In this document: piece by piece, positions 21,454 through 31,859 of the stretch
How the letters are laid out: each line of letters opens with the position of its first letter
Numbering within the stretch: position 1 is the stretch's first letter
From: Cercis canadensis
Lineage: Eukaryota; Streptophyta; Magnoliopsida; Fabales; Fabaceae
Direction of reading: 5' to 3'
DNA: 64,000 nt
Assembly: GCA_003255065.1 (NCBI GenBank)
Contig: QAOA01007401.1
Coordinates: 428,044-492,043, forward strand
Translations under genes and position numbers: made by a program
The notes under the pieces: generated by a model
Told to the model about the DNA's origin: nothing
The model's input: only the letters and a program-made list of their open reading frames with translations
Database searches by the model: none

Positions 21454-22537
21454 AATGGTCATAAGAGCTGAAACTGAGATTATTTCCAACCTAAGTTATC
21501 TAGTCTTAAGGGCAGATATATATGAATAGGGAACATAGTGATTCTAGACCTTTTCCTTTTGCTATTTCTTTATCTTTTTATTTTCAATCAGGGGGAAGAA
21601 AGTATAATTCCCAACCGGCGTCTCTTTTTTAGGTTGTTTTGTTTCGTAATAATCCAAAATGAATCCTCTGTTGTATAAATTGCAGTATTATATATTATAT
21701 GTAGAGCTAAAACTCGAGTATACTGTATATAGAGCTATATTATATATGTATCAGAGACTCAAAATCTAACTTAATTAGACAAGGAAAATTTGTGTTGCTA
21801 TAGTCTACTCTGGATATGATTTTAGTACCGCTCATGAATTGATTAATGATCTTCTACATGGCAGTAGGGATTCGTAGAAGCTGATCCTTTGATGAATATT
21901 AGAAACTTTCTCGGAGAATATTTTGTATTGGACCTGTAGGCTTCTGATAAATTGATGATCATACCCATAGGATTTTCATAAAAAGATTTATTGAAATATG
22001 AACACTCCCTTCACTGTGTGTCTGTTTTCGTAGAAACTCAAACCTTATATTATGCTCAAAATAATGTTGTGAAAAAAGGAGTTGTGTGTTCCTCATTATT
22101 CTTACAGTGAATCTAATTCCTTTCTTATGTAACCTGTGCTGACAGACAGACACCATGACGAATTAATTGTGTTTGATATAAATTAATATGATCATCTGTA
22201 GATGCTCTTTGTAAATTATTGGATATACTTCCTTAAACTTTTTCCTTTTTCGGCTAAAGGGCACATGTTTAAGAGTTAATTATATAATTAATTCTAATGT
22301 GTAATTGAAAAGAAAAAAAAACAATCATTATATTGAATCCTAATATAATAAATAAATAAAGTGGTTATAATAACAAAGGCCTCTTCATTGTACGTATAGT
22401 TCAAGTAATCACTTCCTAATTCATTCTTTAACCAAGCTGTAAACATTAATTCTGAATTGGAGTGTTTGTTTTTCTAAATTATATATATTGATCTCTTCAA
22501 CCTTTTATACGGATTTTGTCAACAACAACAAAAAATT

Positions 22538-23028
22538 TGAGAAAATTATTGTTTGGTTTCAAAAGTTTAAGGAAAGGACAAATTGATTCTAAATATGAAA
22601 TTTTTTTAATTTAGTTCTTACCATACTGTGTCAAATGTCTAAAATACTAATTAGTGGTATGTTATTATTCTATTAACATATGTAGTTATATTTTGATACT
22701 AAGTGGTTATTCTTATAACATATATTATTATTCTTTGGTGACATGAGATTATTCTGTTCATATATATAATTATATTTTTGTGATATGTGATTATTTTGTT
22801 TACATATATAATTATTATTTGGTACTATTGGTTTTTCTATTCACATATGTAATCATTATGTTTAAAAATAAATGAACAATCACATATATAAATGGAATAA
22901 TTTCATAACACCAAGAAGTATTTTGAATATTTTCATATCGTATGAGAGGAACCAAATTAAAATTTCTTCATGTTTAAAATCAAATGATTTTTTCTTCTAA
23001 CTTTTGATACCAAACAATAATTTTCTCC
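22538..23028. mobile_element. MITE with long inverted ends and internal minisatellite
   Basis: About 100 bases at the left (GAGAAAATTATTGTTTGG...) are the imperfect reverse complement of the right end (...CCAAACAATAATTTTCTC). Between them, 22660-22860 holds four to five degenerate repeats of about 45 bases built on 'ttattctgttcacatatataattat'. No coding capacity. The superfamily is not assigned. Confidence 0.65.
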
Positions 23029-23465
23029 AAAAACTTTCATACGGTTAAATGAAATGAAGTTAACTCTTGACGATACAAATCATTCAATTTCAAGGTGTAT
23101 TTTTTTAAATGAAAGATGATTAAATTCGTAACACAACTACTCCTAATTCGTGTAAATTTACATAGAGTCATTATTTGCTACAGGAGCTCAAAATTTTATG
23201 CCAAGCAACTTATTTGACATCTTTCGGGTGATAAAGATTTTTGAAAAACTATATTAATAATAATGATCTAGTCGGTATGAATAATTAGATTTTTGTTATA
23301 GTTAACTTATACAAAAAAAAAATACAAAGTATTTAAATTATAAGCATTATTTATAATTAATAATGACCATTAAAATTGATTTATTTTTATGAATTTACAA
23401 AAAAAAATCATTTAAAATTAAAAAAAAAATTCATTAAAATGACTAAAATATAAGCATTATTTAAT

Positions 23466-24150
23466 GGCTAACTCCTTGGCTAAATACACTAGAGAAAAGT
23501 CGTGTCCTTTGGATTAGGTTATGACAATGCCCTCATCTTGATGTAAATTTGTGTAGGGTATATATAGGGCTTTGCAACCAAGTTAGGAGTTAAACAAACG
23601 CAATAAAGAAACCCAAAGGAAAATATGAGAGTGATATCATGGACCAAATTAATTCCTATTGTTGCTGCTACTATTTGTAGTAGCAGTTGGAGGTAAAGTT
23701 GGGCAAGCCATTCCCCCTAACCCTAATCCACTGGTTAGCCGTTGTTACTCTACTTATGAGGAGAAGGGTAACAAATTTACAAATGGCGTAAGCAACTGCA
23801 TTTTTAAAGGAGTTAAACTCTGCCAGCGACCTTGGAATGTAGGACGTCGACAACGATTTGTTAAGTGTCTGGTAGATTCTATGAAGAAATGCATGTTTAG
23901 AGGAGACATACTTGATGGAGCATCAATGAAAGTTGAACTAGTCCGAACAAATTCACCGAAGCCATCTGAATTTGGCCATGCTCACTCTGTTATTCCTCAT
24001 CAATTAGATACTGCATTTAGATTCCGCATTGCCAAGAGCCTTGAGATATGTTGGAGAGGTCTTTACATCCTTTCTTTAGCCTTGGCTTATTGTCTTCAGT
24101 TACCAGTAAACGGATGTTTGGAAGAGATGCTTGTATGGAACCCTACCTAG
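23466..24150 (+). pseudogene. Remnant of a small secreted Cys-rich protein gene, copy 2
   Basis: A plus-strand coding-like stretch has a leucine-rich, signal-peptide-like segment (LLLLFVVAV), then a basic region of about 60 residues with several cysteines (around CIFKGVKLC and RQRFVKCLVDSMKKCM). This resembles small secreted Cys-rich proteins such as thionin-like proteins, but the assignment is tentative. An upstream TATA-like stretch (gtatatataggg) is at 23556-23567. It looks broken, with probably one to three breaks, and is treated as a fossil. A related, more eroded copy lies at 18255-18600. Confidence 0.45.
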
Positions 24151-24159
24151 CTAGTATAT

Positions 24160-27100
24160 ATGCCTTTCTTTGCTTTCCTTTTCTTTTTTCTAAACATATT
24201 GTGGCGGAGCCAAGACCCAAGTATTAGACTTAGGCCTTTGTTTTTATTTAAAATAACAAATTTTATTTTATAACATTAAAAAAATCATTATGTTACTGTT
24301 ATTTTTTACGTGAGTACTTTCTTCTAAAAATTTATCCAATTACATAAATCAAGTAATGAATAAAGGATTACATGAAATTAACTATATAAAATAATTGAAA
24401 TGATACAAAAAAATGAGAGCTACTAATTGTCTCCTTTTACTGGAGAAACTTATATATATGCATGGAACCACATCTAACTACTAGTTCGAACCTCAAAATT
24501 TTTCATACCATGTGTCATTTTCTCTATGTGCCAATTCTTAACTTTGTGTTTTTTCTCCCTCAAATATCATATACCAATAATCATATGCGACTTTATTATT
24601 TTTCCGCCAAAATTTCATCTGATATGCTTGTCTTATTGAACACCTAATTTGGATAGTATGAGACAAATTACAAATTGTAGAAATATACTTTATTTGGTAA
24701 ATTAAAGGTGACATTGCAATTAATTCATATATCAGTGGAAAAATGGGCAATTGACCCTATAAGAAGCAGGGGCGGAGACAGGGGAGCCCTGGCCCCACTA
24801 GACTTTTGTAATTTACATTTTAGTAGGTAAACATTTAAATATAACCCTCTTGGCCCCTTTGATTTTTGAAATTTTTATATATGACCCCCTAAAGTATTAA
24901 AATTAACATATGAATCTCCAAATCCTAATTATTCATGATATTTTATATATTCACATTTTTGTAAGGGTCAATTACCTCTATTTTATATAATATACATGTA
25001 TCATATAATGATTTCAAATTTTGTTTGTTCCCTTATAACATTTGTGTTTGGATAAAGTATTTGTGGAGTGTATTTAAAATGTTAATTTTTAATTACCTTA
25101 TTTGAATAATTTTTAATAAAGGTGTTTTCAAAATTTTAGTGTATTTTTTAGTGACTTTTAAAGTATTAATATAATATATTTCAAATTCACTTTAGGTAAA
25201 GTGAACTTTCTAGCCCCCCTACCCCTCCTGCTCCCGCTCCCGCCAATACCTCTCATCTCCCTCTTGTTTACCATTGTAGCACTCCTCCATCCACCACCAC
25301 CGATGCAAACAACTGTTTCTTCCTATTCCTCCTTTCACCAAACACACACACAAAAATGGTCAAGCGTCCAACTCATTCTAAAATGGAATAAAGCCTTTGT
25401 GAATTAGTAGCAATTCAATAAGCAAATAAAAAGAATCAAGCAAGCACGAGTTTCTAAACAAGAGAATCAAGCTTGTTGCATATTTCAACAATGGCAACGA
25501 GTTAACTTAGTGAATTTGTGACAAGTTAATTCACTCAATTTGCTAATATTAAGTCTGTGGCAAGTTGACTTAGTGTGTTTCTTTTTTTGGGTTAAATTCC
25601 TCTTTTATAATAAATGTATACAAAAAAGGTATTTTACAAATTCTTCTTTTATAATAAAATGTATACAAACAAACAAAGTATTTTAAATTCTTATGAATTT
25701 TAGAAATACCCCATCCAAATACGACCTTAGTCTTGACCCACATAAATTTTTGTTTGGCTCCTCCCATGGTTTGTTCAAAAGTAAGCTGTCCATACAAAGA
25801 CTAGAGTATTCAGTATATCAATGGTGGAATTTATCCATACTTATCCCCGATATATGTGGAATTTAATCGAAATGAAAGTGTCCTTAACTTTGTTCACTAT
25901 TAATTGGTTGCGCTTTATTTGGGAATAAATAAAGAATAGATGAGAGGTGAAATTTAGATTCTTTGCTTAATTCTTTTTTTTTTCTTTTTAATTTTCAATC
26001 AGGGAAAGAAAGTATAATTCCCAAGAGGCGTCTCTTTCTTATCTTATTAATTTTGTTCCGTACTAATCCAAGATGAATCCTATGTTGTATAAATAAAGTA
26101 TATTTTCTAAAAGAAAAGATGAGTACACAAACTTGAAGACACAACAATGTAGAACTATATTATATATGTATCAGAGACCTTTTTATGTTGTTTTGTCTAT
26201 GCACCAATTCTTAACTTCGTGTTAATTTCTTTTTCTCCTCAGATATCATACTAATAATCATATACTTATTTAAATATACGATATGCACGTTTTATTGAAA
26301 GAGTTAGATTTAATACGTAATTTGGGTAGTAAATTGGTAGAAATATACTTAATTTGGTAAACTTAAAGGTGACATTGCAATTAATTAAATATCATTGACC
26401 TATAAGAAGAAAGGACGGAGCCAGAGAGCCCTAGCCCTCCTAGACTTTTGTAATTTTACAATTTTGTAAGTAAAAATTTAAATATACCCACTTGCCTTCT
26501 TAGATTTTTGAATTTTTTATATATGACCTACTAAAATATTAAAATTGATACATGAATTTCCAAATCTTAACGATTACGTTATATTTTATACATTTACATC
26601 TTTTTAAGTATCAATTACCTCTATTTTATATAATATACTTGTATCATATATATATATATATATATATATAATGATTGGAAATTTTTTTTATTACATTTAA
26701 TCTTTGCTTTCCTTGAGAAAATTTCTAGCTCTTCTGATAAAAAGGATGCCATGTACAGGGTAGTGGAGGTAGATAACTAGAAGTACACTGTTTTGTGGCC
26801 TTGTTCCTTGTAGCCACCCGATACTCTAGAAATTATGGAACTCTAATTGCTTGGGAATTAATAATCTATTACTGGGAGCTTCTCTTAATTATTAGACCAG
26901 GCAAACTCTTTCGTGTGCGGGTGCTGGGCAAAAGAAGAATGATCATATATACCGCAGATAGATAGATAAAAGCATTAACTTACACTTATAGAGGAAAACC
27001 GGCTACTAATTAAGTACTTAATGTATATTATACATTACGTTGGTATTATACATAACATATCATAATACAAAGAGAAGCGTACATAACTTAGGAACCCTAA

Positions 27101-27180
27101 TTAATTAGTCATAGAGCTCCATAGAGCCAATCTGACAAGTGTGTATATATATATATATTCTTAACAATATGGGGGCGAAG
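24160..27180. other. Intergenic; start of duplicated unit A
   Basis: No gene is supported. Pieces with the motif 'ggcggagcca/ggggcggagacagg' at about 24205, 24770 and 26410 mark related dispersed repeats; the last two share about 250 bases. From about 25255 on, the sequence matches 45349-46728 in unit B, which places the left edge of the large duplication here. The proline-rich reading frame at 25201-25407 is simple-sequence coding by chance. An (AT)n run lies at 26650-26672. Confidence 0.5.
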
Positions 27181-27268
27181 TCGGGAATTTTATTCAGAGG
27201 GAGCAAGAGTGTAAAGGAGAAGGGGGAGGCCCCTAGATGACTCCGCTAGCTGTTGATATTTAACAAGG

Positions 27269-28057
27269 TTAGAAGGTTTTGAACATCGTGCCCCAACGAT
27301 TTGTCTTGGGAAAATTCACCACCTGTGGCTTTGTCATAGTCATGGGATTATTCACGCTCTGCGACTGTGGCTTTGTGTTTTGTGGCTCTGGCTTTGTCAT
27401 GGGATCATCAAGCTTCTGAAACTGAGGCTTTGGCTTGAGGTAATCCACCTTGTGTGGCTCTAGCCTTGTCATCATGGGATTACTAGTTAGGCTCTGTGAC
27501 TGTGGCTGTTGCTGTGGCTTTGTCTTGAGAGAATCCAGGTTTTGTGGCTCTGGCTTTGTCGTGGGATCATCTAGCTTCTGTAATTGTGGCTTTGGCTTGA
27601 AATAATCCGGGCTCTGAAACTGTGGCTTTGTCTTGAGAGAATACAGGTTTTGTGGCTCTGGCTTTGTCATGGGATCATCTAGCTTCTGCAACTGCGGCTT
27701 TGGCTTGTGAGAATCCGGGCTCTGTAACTGTGACTTTGTCTCTGGCTCTGGCTCTGACTCTGTCTTGGGATAATCCGACCTCTTTAGCTGTGACTCTGGC
27801 TTTGCCATGAGATAATTCACGGTGTGGGTAGGTGACCCTGGCTTTGCCATGAGGTAGCTTTCGCTGCCTGCTGGCTGTGGCCTTCTCATGTAATTATTTG
27901 TTGGTTCTGGCTTTGTATTGGGATAATCCATGATCATAAGCCCACGGTACTTATAAGCTGCATCTTTGCAATTGATCTCCGGCATTCTTTCTTCACCATC
28001 ATCATTAACGACGACTACTGCATGAAGCCGGCGACCCCAATCACCTCCTTGCCACAT
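27269..28057 (-). CDS. Repeat-expanded relative of the small-protein family (262 aa)
   Basis: I do not recognise this protein from elsewhere. It starts MWQGGDWGRR, then has EINCKDAAYKYRGLMIMDYP, clearly related to the KDAAAQHGGVMIMNYP block of the array proteins. It ends NFPKTNRWGTMFKTF, related to the QNRWGR tail. Between them lie about 15 units of roughly 12 residues around YPKxKPQxQ (for example DDPMTKPEPQNL, DYFKPKPQLQKL). The EGFALIDKFYGP block is absent. The ATG at 28057 is the first in frame. The upstream region still has the family leader motif (TTTGAGGCAAGAAA) and TATAAATGC near 28155-28165. The repeat is rich in P, K and Q and is probably unstructured. It could be a functional neo-protein or a decaying copy. 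Confidence 0.6.
   Translation of the reverse strand: MWQGGDWGRRLHAVVVVNDDGEERMPEINCKDAAYKYRGLMIMDYPNTKPEPTNNYMRRPQPAGSESYLMAKPGSPTHTVNYLMAKPESQLKRSDYPKTESEPEPETKSQLQSPDSHKPKPQLQKLDDPMTKPEPQNLYSLKTKPQFQSPDYFKPKPQLQKLDDPTTKPEPQNLDSLKTKPQQQPQSQSLTSNPMMTRLEPHKVDYLKPKPQFQKLDDPMTKPEPQNTKPQSQSVNNPMTMTKPQVVNFPKTNRWGTMFKTF
27290..27930 (-). repeat. Coding repeat of about 36 bp and multiples
   Basis: In DNA the unit reads 'tggctttgtcatgggatcatctagcttctg...' on the plus strand. Near-identical higher-order units of 108 bp (three 12-residue modules) occur two to three times, for example the module sets at 27530-27640 and 27640-27750. The repeats lie within the coding region described at 27269-28057. Confidence 0.75.
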
Positions 28058-29560
28058 GGGGAACAAATATCATGCAAAACAAACAAGCTAATTTAGCATT
28101 GCTTTCTTCACTGTCTTTTTTTCTTGCCTCAAACTATTAAAAGGTCGAGTGCCATGCATTTATAAGCTAGCTAGCCAAGGGCCAAGGCGGCTTAAAATAA
28201 GCATAAATTTTTATTGCATATATAGATTTTTTTTTACAAGCCACAATATTCTAATATCTTATCAGTTTAGTGGCATTACACGTATCCAATCCTATATTCC
28301 ATCACACATCAGAATTCCAAGAACTTGGAAAATTTGAGCACCAAAAGAATAACATTAACAAATATCTCAGTTAATTTAGCTAGGGCAATTTATTTATCCC
28401 CAAATTTCTTTTACCCAAAAACAAAATATCTCTAGTGCCACATTTAGCCATCTTTTTTATTTTGGCATCCTTAAATAGACAAAAACAGATTGGAGTTTTT
28501 TTTTAAAAAAAAATATTTAACGGATAGGCTCTTAAACTTGACATAAAGAAGCATGTAACAAAAAAGCTTGATAAAATTTATTCCTCAACTATTTCTAAAA
28601 ATGGAATCGATTCATAGTTTGCTACAATAGACCTTTTCTCGCCTTTTTNGGGTAGTAAATTGGTAGAAATATCCTTAATTTGGTAAGTTACTTAAAGGTG
28701 ACATTGCAATTAATTAAATATCATTGACCTATAAGAAGAAAGGACGGAGCCAGAGAGCCCTAGCCCTCCTAGACTTTTGCAATTTTACAATTTTGTAAGT
28801 AAAAATTTAAATATAATCCACTTGGCCCCTTAGATTTTTGAATTTTTTATATATGACCTATTAATATATTAAAATTGATACATGAATTTCCAAATCTTAA
28901 CGATTACGTTATATTTTATACATTTACATCTTTTTAAGTATCAATTACCTCTATTTTCATAATATATAATGATTGGAAATTTTTTTTGTAACATTTAACC
29001 TTTGCTTTCCTTGAGAAAATTTCTAGCTCTTCTGATAAAAAGGATACCATGTACAGGGTAGTGGAGGTAGATAACTAGAAGTACACTGTTTTGTGGCCTT
29101 GTTCCTTGTAGCCACCAGATACTCTAGAAATTATGGAACTCTAATTGCTTGGGAATTAATAATCTATTACTGGGAGCTTCTCTTAATTATTAAACCAGGC
29201 AAACTCTTTCGTGTGCGGGTGCTGGGCAAAAGAAGAATGATCACATATACAGCAGATAGATAGATAGATAGATAAAAGCATTAACTTACACTTATAGAGG
29301 AAAACCGGCTACTAATTAAGTACTTAATGTATATTATACATTACGTTTTTATTATACATAACATATCATAATACAAAGAGAAGCGTACATAACTTAGGAA
29401 CCCTAATTAATTAATCATAGAGCTCCATAGAGCCAATCTGACATGTGTGTATATATATATATATATTCTTAACAATATGAGGGCGAAGTCGGGAATTTTA
29501 TTCAGAGGCTGCAGCAAGAGTGTAAAGGAGAAGGGGGAGGCCCCTAGATGACCCCGCTAG
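28058..29560. other. Intergenic with scaffold join at 28650
   Basis: 28058-28200 holds the leader and TATA-like box of the repeat gene. 28200-28649 recurs at 30205-30650. After the n at 28650, 28651-29560 repeats 26330-27250 and is nearly identical to 46736-47640. It includes a (TAGA)n microsatellite at 29260-29275. No gene seen. Confidence 0.55.
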
Positions 29561-29579
29561 CTGTTGATATTTAACAAGG

Positions 29580-30059
29580 TTAGAAGGTTTTGAAGAACAT
29601 CGTGCCCCAACGATTTGTCTTGGGAAAATTCACCACCTGTGGCTTTGTCATAGTCATGGGATTATTCACGCTCTGCGACTGTGGCTTTGTGTTTTGTGGC
29701 TCTGGCTTTGTCATGGGATCATCAAGCACCTTGTGTGGCTCTAGCCTTGTCATCATGGGATTACTAGTTAGGCTCTGTGACTGTGGCTTTGTCTTGAGAG
29801 AATCCAGGTTTTGTGGCTCTGGCTTTGTCGTGGGATCATCTAGCTTCTGTAATTGCGGCTGTGGCTTGAGATAATCCGGGCTCTGAAACTGTGGCTTTGT
29901 CTTGAGAAAATCCAGGTTTTGTGGCTCTGGCTTTGTCATGGGATCAGCTAGCTTCTGTAACTGCGGCTTTGGCTTGTGATAATCCGGGCTCTGCAACTGT
30001 GGCTTTGTCTCTGGCTCTGGCTCTGGCTCTGACTCTGTTTTGGGATAATCCATAATCAT
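29580..30059 (-). CDS. Second repeat-expanded relative, shorter (159 aa)
   Basis: Paralogue of the 262-aa protein. It starts MIMDYPKTESEPEP, has about nine 12-residue P/K/Q modules and ends NFPKTNRWGTMFFKTF. It lacks the upstream MWQGGDWG...MPEINC segment: about 110 bases are missing between the DAAYKYRG codons and the leader. The preceding frame runs through KYRGL without an ATG, so translation would start at 30059. Fewer modules remain than in the first copy. Because an n at 28650 precedes this block and it is nearly identical to 46736-47962, it may be an allele or a misplaced contig. A functional product is uncertain. Confidence 0.45.
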   Translation of the reverse strand: MIMDYPKTESEPEPEPETKPQLQSPDYHKPKPQLQKLADPMTKPEPQNLDFLKTKPQFQSPDYLKPQPQLQKLDDPTTKPEPQNLDSLKTKPQSQSLTSNPMMTRLEPHKVLDDPMTKPEPQNTKPQSQSVNNPMTMTKPQVVNFPKTNRWGTMFFKTF

Positions 30060-30099
30060 AAGCCCACGGTACTTATAAGCTGCATCTTCGCCATTGTTG

Positions 30100-31706
30100 G
30101 CATTCTTTCTTCACTGTCTTTTTCTCTTGCCTCAAACTATTAAAAGGTCGAGTGCCATGCATTTATAAGCTAGTTAGCCAATGGCCAAGGCGGCTTAAAA
30201 TAAGCATAAATTTTTATTGCATATATAGATATTTTTTTTACAAGCCACAATATTCTAATATCTTATCAGTTTAGTGGCATTACACGTATCCAATCCTATA
30301 TTCCATCACACATCAGAATTCCAAGAAATTGGAAAATTTGAGCACCAAAAGAATAACATTTACAAATATCTCAGTTAATTTAGCTAGGGCAATTTATTTA
30401 TCCCCAAATTTCTTTTACCCAAAAACAAAATATCTCTAGTGCCACATTTAGCCATCTTTTTTATTTTGGCATCCTTAAATAGACAAAAACAGATTGGAGT
30501 TTTTTTTAAAAAAAAATTATTTAACGGATAGGCTCTTAAACTTGACATAAAGAAGCATGTAACAAAAAAGCTTGATAAAATTTATTCCTCAACTATTTCT
30601 AAAAATGGAATCGATTCATAGTTTGCTACAATAGACCTTTTCTCGCCTTTTTTTTTAAAAAATATATATATACTTTTATTCCTTAACTATTTCTAAAAAT
30701 TTATTTTCATGCTTCTAGTTTTTAATAAAATTTTCTAATTGGGTTTCAAGTAATCTCTATTTAATTAACTTGAAAATTATGAAATTATAGCACCAATGAC
30801 TGAAAATAAAATACTTACATATGCTTTAGTTCCTAAAATCGAAATAGTATATCACAACTCTTCATAAATGAACCAATTAACCTTCCAACGAAACTATTTA
30901 TCAAACTTCAAACTTTAGTCCATTGATTCAATAATTCTGCAGTTGAGATTGTTCATGAATAACACTTAAAATTTTTTTTATTCAAATAAATAATTTTAAT
31001 ATATTTTAATAGTCAAATATATTAGTATATATAATTCTAAAAAAATAAAAATTGAAGCCTATAGGATATAGAGCTTCTCCCCTCCTAAATTGTAACAACC
31101 CTTGTTGGCAAAGATTGATTGATTTAGAAATGAAATCTATTCTTAATTATCGGTACAGCTGTCAAAAGGATAGTCTCTCTTCAAAAAAAATGGCTATTGG
31201 TTAGATGATTTATCCCTTTTATCCTGACTTTCTGGATGCTCCAATATTTTGAATAAAAAACAATGTTTAACCGAAAATGATAGTTAGTTATTGCGCATCT
31301 GATTCATTATCCATTGCTTTGTTCCCTTTAAGCTTGTTGAACAATGCCATCATGCCATGTACCATTTTAACTAACTGATCATTGAAGATCAATATATATA
31401 TTATGAATTTTATTAATCACCTCGCGGTAACTATCCAAATTCACTTAAAAAATCTGATTTCATGTTAATGTAATCTCGATATTTTTTGCTATCTAAAACT
31501 AACTAACTTACTGATTTGGACTACTTCTATAAACCAAATAGTCTGTGATTGAGTGGTACTGAGATCATCTTTAAGATTTTAAAATTTTGTGTATTCAATC
31601 CGTATTTTGAATAAAGAAACCAATAACTAACATTAAAAATTATATATGAAAAATATTATACTGAGACATCTAGGTACTGTACCTAAAAAATAAATTAATT
31701 TTTTTG
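30100..31706. other. Intergenic, unit A
   Basis: 30205-30650 repeats 28200-28649; 30650-31340 is unique AT-rich sequence; from 31345 the sequence pairs with 47964 onward in unit B. At 31541-31600 is the head of a SINE whose fuller copy is at 48155-48258. No gene is supported. Confidence 0.5.
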
Positions 31707-31729
31707 CTAACAACTAGCGTTAAAACGAC

Positions 31730-31840
31730 CAAACAATATGTAGTTGAGTGATACTGAGATCATTCTCATGACTTGTGAATTTTGTGTTCAAATATCTTTT
31801 GTTATAGTTAAAAGTACCAAAAATAAATAAAAAAAAAAAT
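31730..31840 (+). mobile_element. tRNA-derived SINE, unit A copy
   Basis: An A-box-like start (gtagttgagtgatactgaga), a B-box-like piece (gtgttcaaat) and an A-rich tail are flanked by near-perfect 15-bp direct repeats (tagcgttaaaacgac / tagcgttaaaacaac at 31715-31729 and 31841-31855). The same insertion is present at 48476-48588, so it predates the large duplication. Confidence 0.7.
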
Positions 31841-31859
31841 TAGCGTTAAAACAACAACA

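Larger units (their letters stand above)
20720..23460. other. Intergenic spacer 6
   Basis: No gene is supported. 20940-21640 is related to 25760-26150 and 45860-46300, the distal promoter-side flank shared by array units. It contains a miniature LTR element (21161-21453) and a MITE (22538-23028). AT-rich sequence follows to 23460. Confidence 0.5.

Noticed and set aside
25201-25407. Proline/leucine-rich open frame
   Set aside because: Produced by C-rich simple sequence at the edge of the duplication; no start context and not conserved in frame at 45360.
27290-27930. Regular repeats, considered as a CRISPR-like array
   Set aside because: Units are in-frame coding modules without unique spacers, in a plant nuclear sequence.
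29590-29874. Cys/Gly-rich plus-strand frame (also at 47676-47960)
   Set aside because: It is the antisense reading of the P/K/Q repeat of the repeat-expanded protein; the composition follows from the repeat.
31541-31600. Possible tRNA-Ser/Leu gene
   Set aside because: A-box-like sequence only; alignment with 48155-48258 shows a truncated SINE.
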